DNA of 11,424 bases, taken from the NCBI GenBank assembly GCA_018985235.1, contig JADGIG010000260.1, positions 1 through 11,424 of the forward strand, written 5' to 3'. This stretch comes from Sanchytrium tribonematis (Eukaryota; Sanchytriomycota; Sanchytriomycetes; Sanchytriales; Sanchytriaceae). The notes below the pieces were generated by a model that was given only the letters and a program-made list of their open reading frames with translations, was not told where the DNA came from and did no database searches. Shown one piece after another: positions 1 through 7,555 of this stretch. The stretch's first letter is position 1, and the number at the start of each line of letters is the position of its first letter. A program made the translations under genes and the position numbers.

Positions 1-1170
1 CAATTAAATCACCCTGAATATCTCCATTTTAAATATTATGAAAAATGGCAAAATTATCAAGACTCTATTTCTGATTCATATAAAACGATTCCATCTAAAA
101 GACATCATTATATGGATGCATTTAGAGGTATAGCATCTATTATCGTGTTTATGGCTCACTTTACTGACAAAATGCATGTATCTCAAGATTATTTGAATTC
201 AATGACTTCATCCCATTTCACAAATGTGCGTCAATATGCAAATCAAATGGTCACTTTATTTATAGTAATGAGTGGTTATATATTGACACTCGTGTATTCT
301 AATTATAGCTTTAAAAATCTAATTATAAAGCGCATTTTAAGATTTTATCCAATTCATATTTTGACTTCAATTTCATATTTCATACTTATTTATTACATTT
401 CTCAATATGAATCTGTATGGTCAGTCGTATTATCACCTCAGAAAGTAATGAAATGTATCTCATTAACATTTACATGGCCAGAATTCAATTATCCAAATAC
501 AAAACATCCCACAGATTTAAATGATTTCTTCTTTTCATGTAATTTGCCATCATGGTCCTTATCTGTTGAATTAATACTCAATATGACATTATTTATGGCA
601 TTTCAATGCTCAGAAATGGCTATTTTGACTGTATTTGAATATTTCATGATATTTGGTGCTTATATGCAATATTCTAGGATATACATCAATTTCTATTATT
701 TCTACATGGCCTGTCTCTTTTGTAAATACACCCAACATATTCAAATCACGCTCATTCCATTTCGAATGATGTTTGATATTCTCTCCGTATTTTTATTTGC
801 CAATTTGAAATGGATTTTGACGCTTCCTTATTTGACCATGTCACACTATTTCATGTTAATTCTATTTAGTACATCTCAATCCCTTATGATTTACAAGATA
901 TTATCATTAAAATGCTTTAAATGGCTTGGAAATATCTCATTTTCACTTTATTTGATTCATTTACCAATGATATTGTTATTTGATGTATTACATGGCATGA
1001 ATCCATGGATTTATAATGATTTAGAATATCTATTATTTATTCTATTTGTGATGGTATTGAGTTGGTTGGTTTATTTGGGAATTGATTTGCAATTTATGAG
1101 ATATTCAAAGCAATTTGGTAAGAATGAAAAGAAATATGTGCCATTACAGAGTATCAATCATGATCAATAA
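1..1170 (+). CDS. Membrane O-acyltransferase, acyltransferase-3 family (5' partial)
   Basis: The frame is open from the first base, so the start lies outside the window; the Met at 112 is internal, because residues 37-42 (YMDAFRG) are the usual first family motif (Y-LDGLRG). Visible hallmarks follow in family order: a His in the first membrane segment (MAHF), the VTLFIVMSGYILT motif, an Arg-rich RILRFYPIH loop, SWSLSVEL, and near the end WLGNISFSLYLIHLP. Roughly ten hydrophobic segments alternate with short loops, as expected for this polytopic family (PF01757). Known members move acyl groups onto sugars, lipids or peptides across membranes; the substrate here cannot be read from the sequence. 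The visible 389 residues cover nearly a whole family domain. The gene ends in TAA within an AATAAA and converges, together with the LRR gene, on the minus-strand cluster. The family call is secure and the role is open. Confidence 0.88.
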   Translation, partial: QLNHPEYLHFKYYEKWQNYQDSISDSYKTIPSKRHHYMDAFRGIASIIVFMAHFTDKMHVSQDYLNSMTSSHFTNVRQYANQMVTLFIVMSGYILTLVYSNYSFKNLIIKRILRFYPIHILTSISYFILIYYISQYESVWSVVLSPQKVMKCISLTFTWPEFNYPNTKHPTDLNDFFFSCNLPSWSLSVELILNMTLFMAFQCSEMAILTVFEYFMIFGAYMQYSRIYINFYYFYMACLFCKYTQHIQITLIPFRMMFDILSVFLFANLKWILTLPYLTMSHYFMLILFSTSQSLMIYKILSLKCFKWLGNISFSLYLIHLPMILLFDVLHGMNPWIYNDLEYLLFILFVMVLSWLVYLGIDLQFMRYSKQFGKNEKKYVPLQSINHDQ

Positions 1171-1190
1171 ATAGACTAGAAAGCAATAAA
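1166..1190 (+). terminator. Poly(A) signals of the acyltransferase gene
   Basis: One AATAAA at 1166-1171 contains the TAA stop codon itself (1168-1170). A second AATAAA lies at 1185-1190. Either would give a 3' UTR of a few tens of bases. Confidence 0.6.
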
Positions 1191-1232
1191 ATACATTTTT
1201 ATGTCAAATATTGAAATTACCCATCTTTTGAA

Positions 1233-3677
1233 ATGTACGCGCTATTGATGTCATTTTTGGTTTCTGTCTCTGTAGATTGTCCAATAATCATTCAACTAGC
1301 TCTAGATATGGATATAAAGTACACAAACACCGAATATTTTGTGCAGTATGAGAAAGATTGTTGTTTGGGAGTTGGAGTCATTTGTGAGAATAACAGGGTT
1401 GTTGAGCTACATTGGGGATTTGCGCGTAATTATAACAAAGTAACATATCCATTAGTGACATTTCCACCAAATCTACGCGTGTTGGACTTTCAGGGAAATT
1501 ATAAATCAATGACCATTAAAACTTTACCAAAAACGCTTAAAGTATTGGATACCATTTCAACTAGTGATATAAGATTCGAATTAAATGCTTTTCCCAATCT
1601 AGTTTACTTGGGTCTTGGTGATATTCCAACCGGTATGTCCCGACTACCAAGATTACCTGATTCTTTGGAATATATTGATTTACGGTATTATGACGGTCTT
1701 GACATTCTGCCATTAAATAGTAGCAATCTAAAAGAACTTTATTGCTCTTATGAATCAGTAGATCGACGAACATTCCCTAATTTACCAGAAACCATTGAAG
1801 TCGTGGAATTAGACAATGCGGATTTATATGGCCCTATTTCAACCAATTTTAAGAGTCTTAGAAAGTTGACGCTATTTGGAAGAGATTTGAGTGGTAATGT
1901 GACGATTTCTTCACCAAATATCACTCGTTTGTTTCTCTATCAAAATTCATTTGATAATTTGTTATTGACATACCCGGAACAAGTAACAGATTGTAATTTG
2001 GATGGCAACTATTTTGATGCTACGAATGTAGATGTTCTTGGGAGATTACCTAACAGTTGCCATTATTTGCTCAAATCTCCAAAATCTCCGGATTGTGACA
2101 ATGTTATAGAATTTGCAAAACAAACCAATATGCATTTGACAAATATCAACTTCTTCCGACATCTGTCAACCATGCCCAATTGTTGTGATGATAGCTATGG
2201 AATCATAAAATGTAGCGGAAATCGTATTTCCGAATTGAGATTTTCATTTTCTTCTTCATATTTTAATTTTCACTTGAATGGCACTATAAACACCACATTA
2301 CTCCCGGATTCACTCTCCAAATTGTCATTAGATGGCAATCAATTTGCAGGTCCTTTTCCAAATCTCACTAGTCTAGTAAATTTGAGAGAATTGAATTTAG
2401 AAAAGAATAAATTTGAGGGATCCATCATGAATTTGCTACCAGATAGCTTAACAACACTCTCAATTGGCTTCAATAAGCTTAATGGTACCATCCCAAATTT
2501 AAAATCACTGGGGCATTTAAGTGCATCCCAAAACTTTTTTACAAATGTAGAAAATAATTTGATTGGAACTATGTTACAGAATATCGATATATCTTACAAC
2601 CAAATTAAGGGTACTATAGACTTGTCCAATTATGTCCCTAGTCTGTTCAATGTTTTTTACTTTCAAAATAACTTCATTGATAAAATTATGGTAAATTCTG
2701 TGTTAACAAATTTCCAATGTGATATTTCATTCAACAATATTTATGATTTTACCAATTTAGCAAGTTGTACACATGATATACAAAGGTATACAAGCAAATC
2801 AGTGGTCCATTTAACCAGAGTGCTAAACTTCCTAGTTATATTCCAAGTCAAATCAAGTATTTTCAACTTAATGATGTCAATATTATTGGATATTTGCCAC
2901 AATTATCAGAAGGATTGGAATCTTTAATTTTGACTGGATTGGATTTACAGGGCGGTATTCCAAATTTGCCTAGCACACTCAAGATATTGTCAATAACTTA
3001 TTGTAATTTGACGGGAGTGATTCCACAATTGCCACCCAATTTACAGCAACTTAAATTAAATGGAAATCAATTGAGTGGTCCGTTGCCAGATTTCCCTGAT
3101 TCTTTGCAAGTAATTGTACTTGGTGATAAACATAATGAACGCAATTCATTCAATGATATTTTAAAAGTGAATCAACCAACCACTTTGGTGCTCGGAAATA
3201 CCAATATTCGTGATTTACAAATAAGTGACACCAGTTTATTGATCAAATGTGATTTATCTTTTAGTTTACTACTCAATAGCACCAATATTGCCAATTACAC
3301 CATGTGTGAAGGATTCTATTTGAGTGCAATTCCTGAAACAACGATGAAGTCCATCTCTACAATATCAGAATCGTCAACTGAAGCCAGTAATTTTAATTTA
3401 TTTAGTCATTACTCGTGTATTTTATAAAACACAATCCTTGAGTTTGTCTAATAGTCTATTATTCTCTAAAGAATCTCCAATTGAAACTCAAACCACAATA
3501 CGAGGAAACAATCAATTAATCAAATTCGATGCGCCTCGATTCAGCTTAAATTGGACATGGCAAGTCATTGCTAGACTTGTTCTCAATTTATTGGTCATCA
3601 ATAACATTGTATTTAAACTTCCGCGACGCAAACGAGAAAACAAAAAATTTACCCATGATCCACTAAGTGGCATGTAA
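1233..3677 (+). CDS. Secreted or surface LRR protein with three capped LRR modules; spliced, join(1233..2785,2803..3386,3406..3677)
   Basis: This is a predicted 802-residue protein from three exons. Residues 1-15 (MYALLMSFLVSVSVD) look like a signal peptide. Module 1 has an N-cap (Cys16, Cys43-Cys44, Cys51), then LRRs of the LPDSLEYIDL / NLPETIEVVEL type, and a C-cap (Cys254 to Cys276). Module 2 repeats the N-cap (Cys288, Cys317-Cys318, Cys327), more LRRs, and a C-cap (Cys496 to Cys512). Module 3 has LRRs such as GGIPNLPSTLKIL and LKLNGNQLSGPLP without an N-cap, and a C-cap (Cys667 to Cys686). A Ser/Thr-rich stretch follows, then a weak hydrophobic segment (about 764-784) and a basic tail (PRRKRENKK), possibly a membrane anchor. 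Reading frames change twice; removing a 17-nt and a 19-nt GT-AG intron restores one frame, and total exon length is exactly 803 codons. LRR proteins of this type are usually adhesion or recognition proteins; the ligand is unknown. Confidence 0.8.
2786..2802 (+). other. Ultra-short GT-AG intron 1 (17 nt) in the LRR gene
   Basis: Sequence GTATACAAGCAAATCAG. LRR-like coding is in frame 3 before it (ending CTHDIQ) and in frame 2 after it (SGPFNQSAKLPS, then clear LRRs). Excision joins AG|T as Ser518. With the same donor, acceptors giving 35 or 50 nt would also restore the frame, so the acceptor is less certain than the need for a frame change. Confidence 0.6.
3387..3405 (+). other. Ultra-short GT-AG intron 2 (19 nt) in the LRR gene
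   Basis: Sequence GTAATTTTAATTTATTTAG, with a good donor (GTAA) and acceptor (TTTAG). Without splicing the frame stops at 3427, where there is no AATAAA. With splicing it runs to TAA at 3675-3677, ten bases before an AATAAA as in the other genes. Excision joins A|TC as Ile713. An 85-nt alternative (acceptor at 3471) is also frame-compatible. Confidence 0.65.
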
Positions 3678-3686
3678 GAAACTTGT

Positions 3687-3692
3687 AATAAA
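3687..3692 (+). terminator. Poly(A) signal of the LRR gene
   Basis: AATAAA begins ten bases after the TAA stop. Cleavage 10-30 nt downstream would fall in or beside the 3' end of the convergent HisRS gene. Confidence 0.6.
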
Positions 3693-3709
3693 TGATCCTT
3701 ATATTCAAA

Positions 3710-3715
3710 TTTATT
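3710..3715 (-). terminator. Poly(A) signal of HisRS, enclosing its stop codon
   Basis: TTTATT on the plus strand reads AATAAA on the minus strand; the stop TAA (3713-3711) is inside it. Confidence 0.6.
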
Positions 3716-5036
3716 GCTTGACTCGTAATTCGAATTCATTTTCCATATTCAACCATTCTTTTAATTTTTCCAACATTTCTCCTCGTTTGACTGAAATCTG
3801 TCCCTTTCCATCTTTTCTCATATCTTTAATCCCAACCATCCCATTCTTAATCTCATCATCTCCAATTAAAACACTAATAGGAATATTCTCTTTATCACAT
3901 TGATCAAATTGAGCCTGCATTTTGGGTTTATTCTTCATTTGAGTCTCTGCACTAATCTGATGATCCCATAACTCTTGTAATATCATCAATCTCTCATTTA
4001 AACACCCACTACCCATTCCAATTACTAATACTTGAGTTGATTTTGATTTTAAATGAGGTTCAAAAATGGAACATAATCGATCTACGCCCACGCTGAATCC
4101 CACACATGGGATATCTTTACCACTAAATGAACCTACTAATTTATCGTATCTACCACCTGCACTGATGGTCCCAATAGGGTGATCGAGTAAAATAGCCTCA
4201 AAAATGGGACCAGTGTAATAATCCAATCCACGCGCCAATGATAAATCAAAATGGATTCTATCCTTGATTTTATATAGACTACAATACTCTAATAATGTTT
4301 TTAATTCTGTCAATCCCTGTTTTGCACTCGCATTTTCAAATAATGGATCTTCTAATAATGGGGTAATATCTCCATTGATTTGGACATATTTACCAATTAA
4401 ATCAGCTTGTTCTTCTGTACATTGCTTTTGAATCAACTCTTTTTTGACTTCTTCCCACGGTGTTTTATCTAATTTGTCAATTGCACTTGAAACACTTCGG
4501 ATATTGGCATCTGGGACACCAGAATATTGGAATAATCCATCTAATAGTAATCTATGGTTTAATTTGATTTTAAAATTCAATTTTAAACTGGATAAAACAT
4601 CATGCATGATTTTCAAGACTTCTGCATCTGGCAACATCACGCCGAATTGACCAGCAATATCAAAATCACATTGAGTGAATTCTCTGAATCTGCCTTTGGT
4701 CATATAGGGCTGATCACGGCGATACACTTTACCCAATTGAAATCGTTTCATGTGTTGTTTTTTGGTTAATGCCATGTATCTGGCAAATGGGATGGTTAAA
4801 TCATATCTTAAACTGAGTGTTTCACCACCTTGATCTGCCAAATCATAGATTAATTTCTGATCTTCTCCGTATTTATTCATTAATAAATCTCTTCGTTCAA
4901 AAGAAGGCGTGTCAATTTGCTCACCGCCATGTAATTTGAAAATGTATTGGATGGTTTGACAGACATGTTCACGGACAATGATTTCATTAGAATGGAAATC
5001 TTTGGTTCCTTTTGGAAATTTGACAGAAATGCGCAT
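3711..5036 (-). CDS. Histidyl-tRNA synthetase, eukaryotic cytosolic type
   Basis: This is a class II aminoacyl-tRNA synthetase that charges tRNA-His. The 441 residues show the family order: FPKGTKDF start, motif 1 helix, then SLRYDLTIPFARY (75-87); motif 2 GKVYRRDQPYMTKGRFREF with QCDFDIAG (102-129); the HisA signature LARGLDYYTG (267-276); SAGGRYDKL (292-300); motif 3 GFSVGVDRL (313-321); and a C-terminal anticodon-binding domain (about 335-430) with VLVIG and IGDDEIKNG. The start is the ATG at 5036; three further in-frame codons reach a TTG, but the FPKGTKDF spacing favours the ATG. It lacks the WHEP domain of animal enzymes and any clear mitochondrial presequence, and is shorter than the approximately 500-residue animal and yeast enzymes. 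It starts 26 bp after the Nop14 stop on the same strand and converges with the LRR gene 33 bp away. Confidence 0.97.
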   Translation of the reverse strand: MRISVKFPKGTKDFHSNEIIVREHVCQTIQYIFKLHGGEQIDTPSFERRDLLMNKYGEDQKLIYDLADQGGETLSLRYDLTIPFARYMALTKKQHMKRFQLGKVYRRDQPYMTKGRFREFTQCDFDIAGQFGVMLPDAEVLKIMHDVLSSLKLNFKIKLNHRLLLDGLFQYSGVPDANIRSVSSAIDKLDKTPWEEVKKELIQKQCTEEQADLIGKYVQINGDITPLLEDPLFENASAKQGLTELKTLLEYCSLYKIKDRIHFDLSLARGLDYYTGPIFEAILLDHPIGTISAGGRYDKLVGSFSGKDIPCVGFSVGVDRLCSIFEPHLKSKSTQVLVIGMGSGCLNERLMILQELWDHQISAETQMKNKPKMQAQFDQCDKENIPISVLIGDDEIKNGMVGIKDMRKDGKGQISVKRGEMLEKLKEWLNMENEFELRVKQ

Positions 5037-5061
5037 ACGTGTCAAGGGGTTGAAAATTGGA

Positions 5062-5067
5062 TTTATT
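5062..5067 (-). terminator. Poly(A) signal of Nop14 enclosing its stop; possible TATA-like box of HisRS
   Basis: AATAAA on the minus strand contains the Nop14 TAA (5065-5063). The same A-rich element starts 31 nt upstream of the HisRS ATG, the distance at which TATA-like boxes sit in other genes here, so it may have two roles (inference). Confidence 0.5.
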
Positions 5068-6634
5068 GTTTTTTGCTTTGACCATATTCATTTCCCATTT
5101 CACCTGTGATTTTATTAATGTATTTCTTATATTCCGCATCTTGTTTTTTGATCTTATCAATCTTTTTAGATGCGATAAAGCCTGCATCTTTTCTAATTTG
5201 TCGTAGAGTAGATTTTTGAACATTTTTAACTCTTTTCTTTAATCTCATGGTTTCATTCTTAAATGCTTGACCAAATAATGGGATAGAAGTGGTCAAAATG
5301 GTCTTTTGTTTAATTTGCAATTGCAACATATTGGTTTCATCTTCTGTTTCATTCATAATTTGTTTAAATACACTTTTACATGGATGAGATGCTTCAAATT
5401 GAAATAATACATCAAATTGTGGTTTCATTGATTCTAAATCACCCATTTCTACTAAAAATGGCTTCAAATGTTGAATAGCCACGTGATTTAATCCCATTGT
5501 CTTGTAATATCTTAATGCATATACATAGATCTCAGTATTTAATAGATATTGTGATTCTGAATAAGTATGAATCAACTGGCACATTTTTAATCCATTTTCA
5601 ACGCATTTTAAACAATCATTTTCATTCATTTGCAATTTAAAACTGATTAAATTTAATATGGCACTCATTGCAGTACTAGTAGGCGTATATAATTTACTCA
5701 TCAATTGGAATAAATGACATAAATACCCCTCCTGACACCATTTGCCAATATTTGCCATTTTTGATGAAATGAGCAAATGGAATGATTTAGCAGTTTCTAT
5801 TGGATAATCAAATGATAAACTGAATAAATGAGGATAAATTGTCATGATTTGATCTGTATTGAGCATTGGAATGCACTGGATGAGATGTTGTTGCAATTGG
5901 ATTAATTGAGTAGATTGATTAAAATGCAATATACGTAATTTGTGGAGATATTCGGGAGATAATGATTGCATAAATTCTTCGAATAATGGAAAATCGATAG
6001 ATTCTACTACCAAATCATCATTTTCTTCGATTTCTGAATCATTTTCATTTTCTGACATTATTTCTTTCTCAGATGCTTCAGAATCCGACTCACTTTCTGC
6101 TTCTTTTATCTCTGCTTTCAATTTCTCTTGTTCTTCTAATACGATTTCATGTATACTCTTGGTTCTATCCACAGCAATAGCCCGCTTATCACCCACCAAT
6201 GATCTCATATTTAAATCATATTCATCTGGATCAGCCATTTGATACTGTGGATCTTTAATAAATGGTTTAATCTCTCTAAATGCATCATCAATCTTGCTAG
6301 ACTGCATCGTCAATTTATATTGTTCATTTTGTCTCTTCATTTTCAATTCTTTGTGATGCGCAATTACTTCATTTAATGTCTGTTTGCGCTGAATATTGGG
6401 ATCATTAAAATCTACAGAGTCGTCATCACTACTCCCAATATAATCCTGTTGATCATAATTAATAGGTTGGCCATGATGGGTTAATTCTAATGAATTTGAT
6501 GATAATTTGCCAAATTGACGTTTATCCCTTCTGTCTTTTAATTTGGATGATTTATTTTTGGATTTTAGTTGATGGGTGATTCTGGATTGTCGTCTTTTAG
6601 TTGATGCTGTTGGTTGTCTGTCAAATGGATTCAT
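5063..6634 (-). CDS. NOP14: Nucleolar protein 14 (Nop14), compact form
   Basis: Nop14 is a nucleolar factor of the small-subunit processome needed for 18S rRNA maturation and 40S assembly. Family signs in the 523 residues: NPFD at the start, a basic region ending DRRDKRQFG (34-42), LTHHGQPI (51-58), then TLNEVIAHHKELKMKRQ (86-102), the DEYDLNMRSL and DRTKS block (137-160), and an acidic run rich in D, E and S (about 179-207). Helical, repeat-like sequence follows. The C-terminal block STLRQIRKDAGFIASKK corresponds to the family's RELRKDARFIA region, ahead of a Lys-rich tail. Yeast and human proteins have more than 800 residues, so this copy is clearly reduced, mostly in the middle. It lies just upstream of HisRS on the same strand. 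A TATA-like ATAAAAGGAG is 28 nt before the ATG. Confidence 0.88.
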   Translation of the reverse strand: MNPFDRQPTASTKRRQSRITHQLKSKNKSSKLKDRRDKRQFGKLSSNSLELTHHGQPINYDQQDYIGSSDDDSVDFNDPNIQRKQTLNEVIAHHKELKMKRQNEQYKLTMQSSKIDDAFREIKPFIKDPQYQMADPDEYDLNMRSLVGDKRAIAVDRTKSIHEIVLEEQEKLKAEIKEAESESDSEASEKEIMSENENDSEIEENDDLVVESIDFPLFEEFMQSLSPEYLHKLRILHFNQSTQLIQLQQHLIQCIPMLNTDQIMTIYPHLFSLSFDYPIETAKSFHLLISSKMANIGKWCQEGYLCHLFQLMSKLYTPTSTAMSAILNLISFKLQMNENDCLKCVENGLKMCQLIHTYSESQYLLNTEIYVYALRYYKTMGLNHVAIQHLKPFLVEMGDLESMKPQFDVLFQFEASHPCKSVFKQIMNETEDETNMLQLQIKQKTILTTSIPLFGQAFKNETMRLKKRVKNVQKSTLRQIRKDAGFIASKKIDKIKKQDAEYKKYINKITGEMGNEYGQSKKQ

Positions 6635-6652
6635 CCGTGTTTTGTAATAAAA

Positions 6653-6662
6653 CTCCTTTTAT
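6653..6662 (-). promoter_or_regulatory. TATA-like box of Nop14
   Basis: ATAAAAGGAG on the minus strand begins 28 nt upstream of the ATG. The identical 10-mer occurs 30 nt before the ATG of the LEA-like gene at 10041. The rest of the 6635-6768 spacer shows nothing recognisable. Confidence 0.4.
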
Positions 6663-6767
6663 TTGTAAACTTGATTTGATCAGAGTAATCATAAGTGTAA
6701 TGGTTGATCAGCTTTTGAAAAGATTTTGAATTGGTTAAACATTTTTGAATGAATAAGTCTATTTTAA

Positions 6768-6773
6768 TTTATT
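6768..6773 (-). terminator. Poly(A) signal enclosing a stop codon
   Basis: Minus-strand AATAAA contains the TAA stop (6771-6769) of the membrane protein gene; the spacer to Nop14 is 134 bp. Confidence 0.6.
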
Positions 6774-7425
6774 CTTCTACTTCAAGTGCTGCCACTTTTT
6801 CCATCTTCTCTCTTAATTTCTTTCTTTCAAGTCTTTTTTCTTTTTCTTGTATACGCTGTAGTTCTTGCAATGCTTTTTCCTTTCTCATTTGAGTTTGATT
6901 AATATCATCTAAAACATCCAAAGATGGCCCAATAATCCGCACAATAATCAACGGTGCATAATTCTTATGCAATACTTGATTCCCAGAATGTATTCCTTCA
7001 CAAATCATGACATTAACAACAGGAAATAGCATGGCTATTGAAAATACAAATACCCCAACGGTATGATTGATATATTTAGTCAATAAAGCACCTAATATCC
7101 CAAATACAACCCCACTAATAGAGAATAAAATGGCACACATGGCTGCCAAATTATATGCCAAAGTATGTCCAAATTGTCGCAAATGAGTGTAAATGCGATT
7201 GAAAATGGAATTGGATTGGCATTCTGATAATTGTTGTTTAATGATAAGTGGGTTATAAGATGATGTCGTGGCTTTAATTTCGCATTTAGGGAATGATTTG
7301 AGGGATCTTTTGGAGAGAATTGCACAAGATTGGTCAATTTCAATTTTAGAGATGCCATTCAATTGTGATGTGAATTGATCCATGTGTTGCTGAAGGGTTA
7401 GAGTGAGTACTAGAGGATAGAACAT
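6769..7425 (-). CDS. Hypothetical two-TM membrane protein with charged helical tail
   Basis: No family is recognised. The 218 residues begin with a short hydrophobic stretch (MFYPLVLTLT), perhaps a signal peptide. A polar segment with three cysteines (34, 48, 69) follows, then two hydrophobic segments likely to cross the membrane (about 88-115 and 122-142) separated by a tight KYINHT loop. Another hydrophobic patch with a PLIIVRIIGP core lies at 158-168. The last 40 residues are almost all charged or Leu/Met (KALQELQRIQEKEKRLERKK), a probable coiled coil or long basic-acidic helix. If the N-terminus is exported, the two TMs place the tail outside too; if the first stretch is retained as a TM, the tail would be cytosolic. 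The ATG at 7425 is the first in frame and is preceded by a CT-rich stretch rather than a TATA-like box. Confidence 0.75.
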   Translation of the reverse strand: MFYPLVLTLTLQQHMDQFTSQLNGISKIEIDQSCAILSKRSLKSFPKCEIKATTSSYNPLIIKQQLSECQSNSIFNRIYTHLRQFGHTLAYNLAAMCAILFSISGVVFGILGALLTKYINHTVGVFVFSIAMLFPVVNVMICEGIHSGNQVLHKNYAPLIIVRIIGPSLDVLDDINQTQMRKEKALQELQRIQEKEKRLERKKLREKMEKVAALEVEE

Positions 7426-7473
7426 GTTTAAAAGGAGATAGATGGGATAGAGATGGGTTAATCAGTTGACACA

Positions 7474-7519
7474 ATAAATTGCGACACTTTGGCAAAGGGA
7501 TTTGTCATAAATTGCGACA
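7474..7519 (-). repeat. Pair of 13-bp direct repeats upstream of the membrane protein gene
   Basis: ATAAATTGCGACA occurs at 7474-7486 and again at 7507-7519, 33 bp apart (minus-strand form TGTCGCAATTTAT). Both copies fall in the 125-bp spacer upstream of the gene starting at 7425, so they may be paired regulator sites. No function is shown. Confidence 0.45.
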
Positions 7520-7549
7520 TCTTCAAGTTTAAATATCAATTGACAAACA

Positions 7550-7555
7550 TTTATT
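7550..7555 (-). terminator. Poly(A) signal enclosing a stop codon
   Basis: Minus-strand AATAAA contains the TAA stop (7553-7551) of the shorter C-x5-C gene. Confidence 0.6.

Noticed and set aside
1561-1773. Minus-strand open frame within the LRR gene
   Set aside because: It lies wholly antisense to clear LRR coding sequence and shows no recognisable motif.
2894-3427. Independent 177-residue LRR gene
   Set aside because: LRR coding in that frame extends upstream of the Met at 2894 to the proposed acceptor, and its stop at 3427 lacks a poly(A) signal.
3438-3677. Separate small gene after the LRR gene
   Set aside because: Its apparent first codon is TTG. The 19-nt intron joins it in frame to the LRR coding sequence, and it ends near the only plus-strand AATAAA of this locus.
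5037-5045. HisRS start at 5045
   Set aside because: It would need a TTG start; the ATG three codons later gives the normal spacing to the GTKDF motif.
5940-6242. Plus-strand Ser-rich open frame
   Set aside because: It is the mirror image of the acidic Glu/Asp/Ser region of Nop14 on the other strand.
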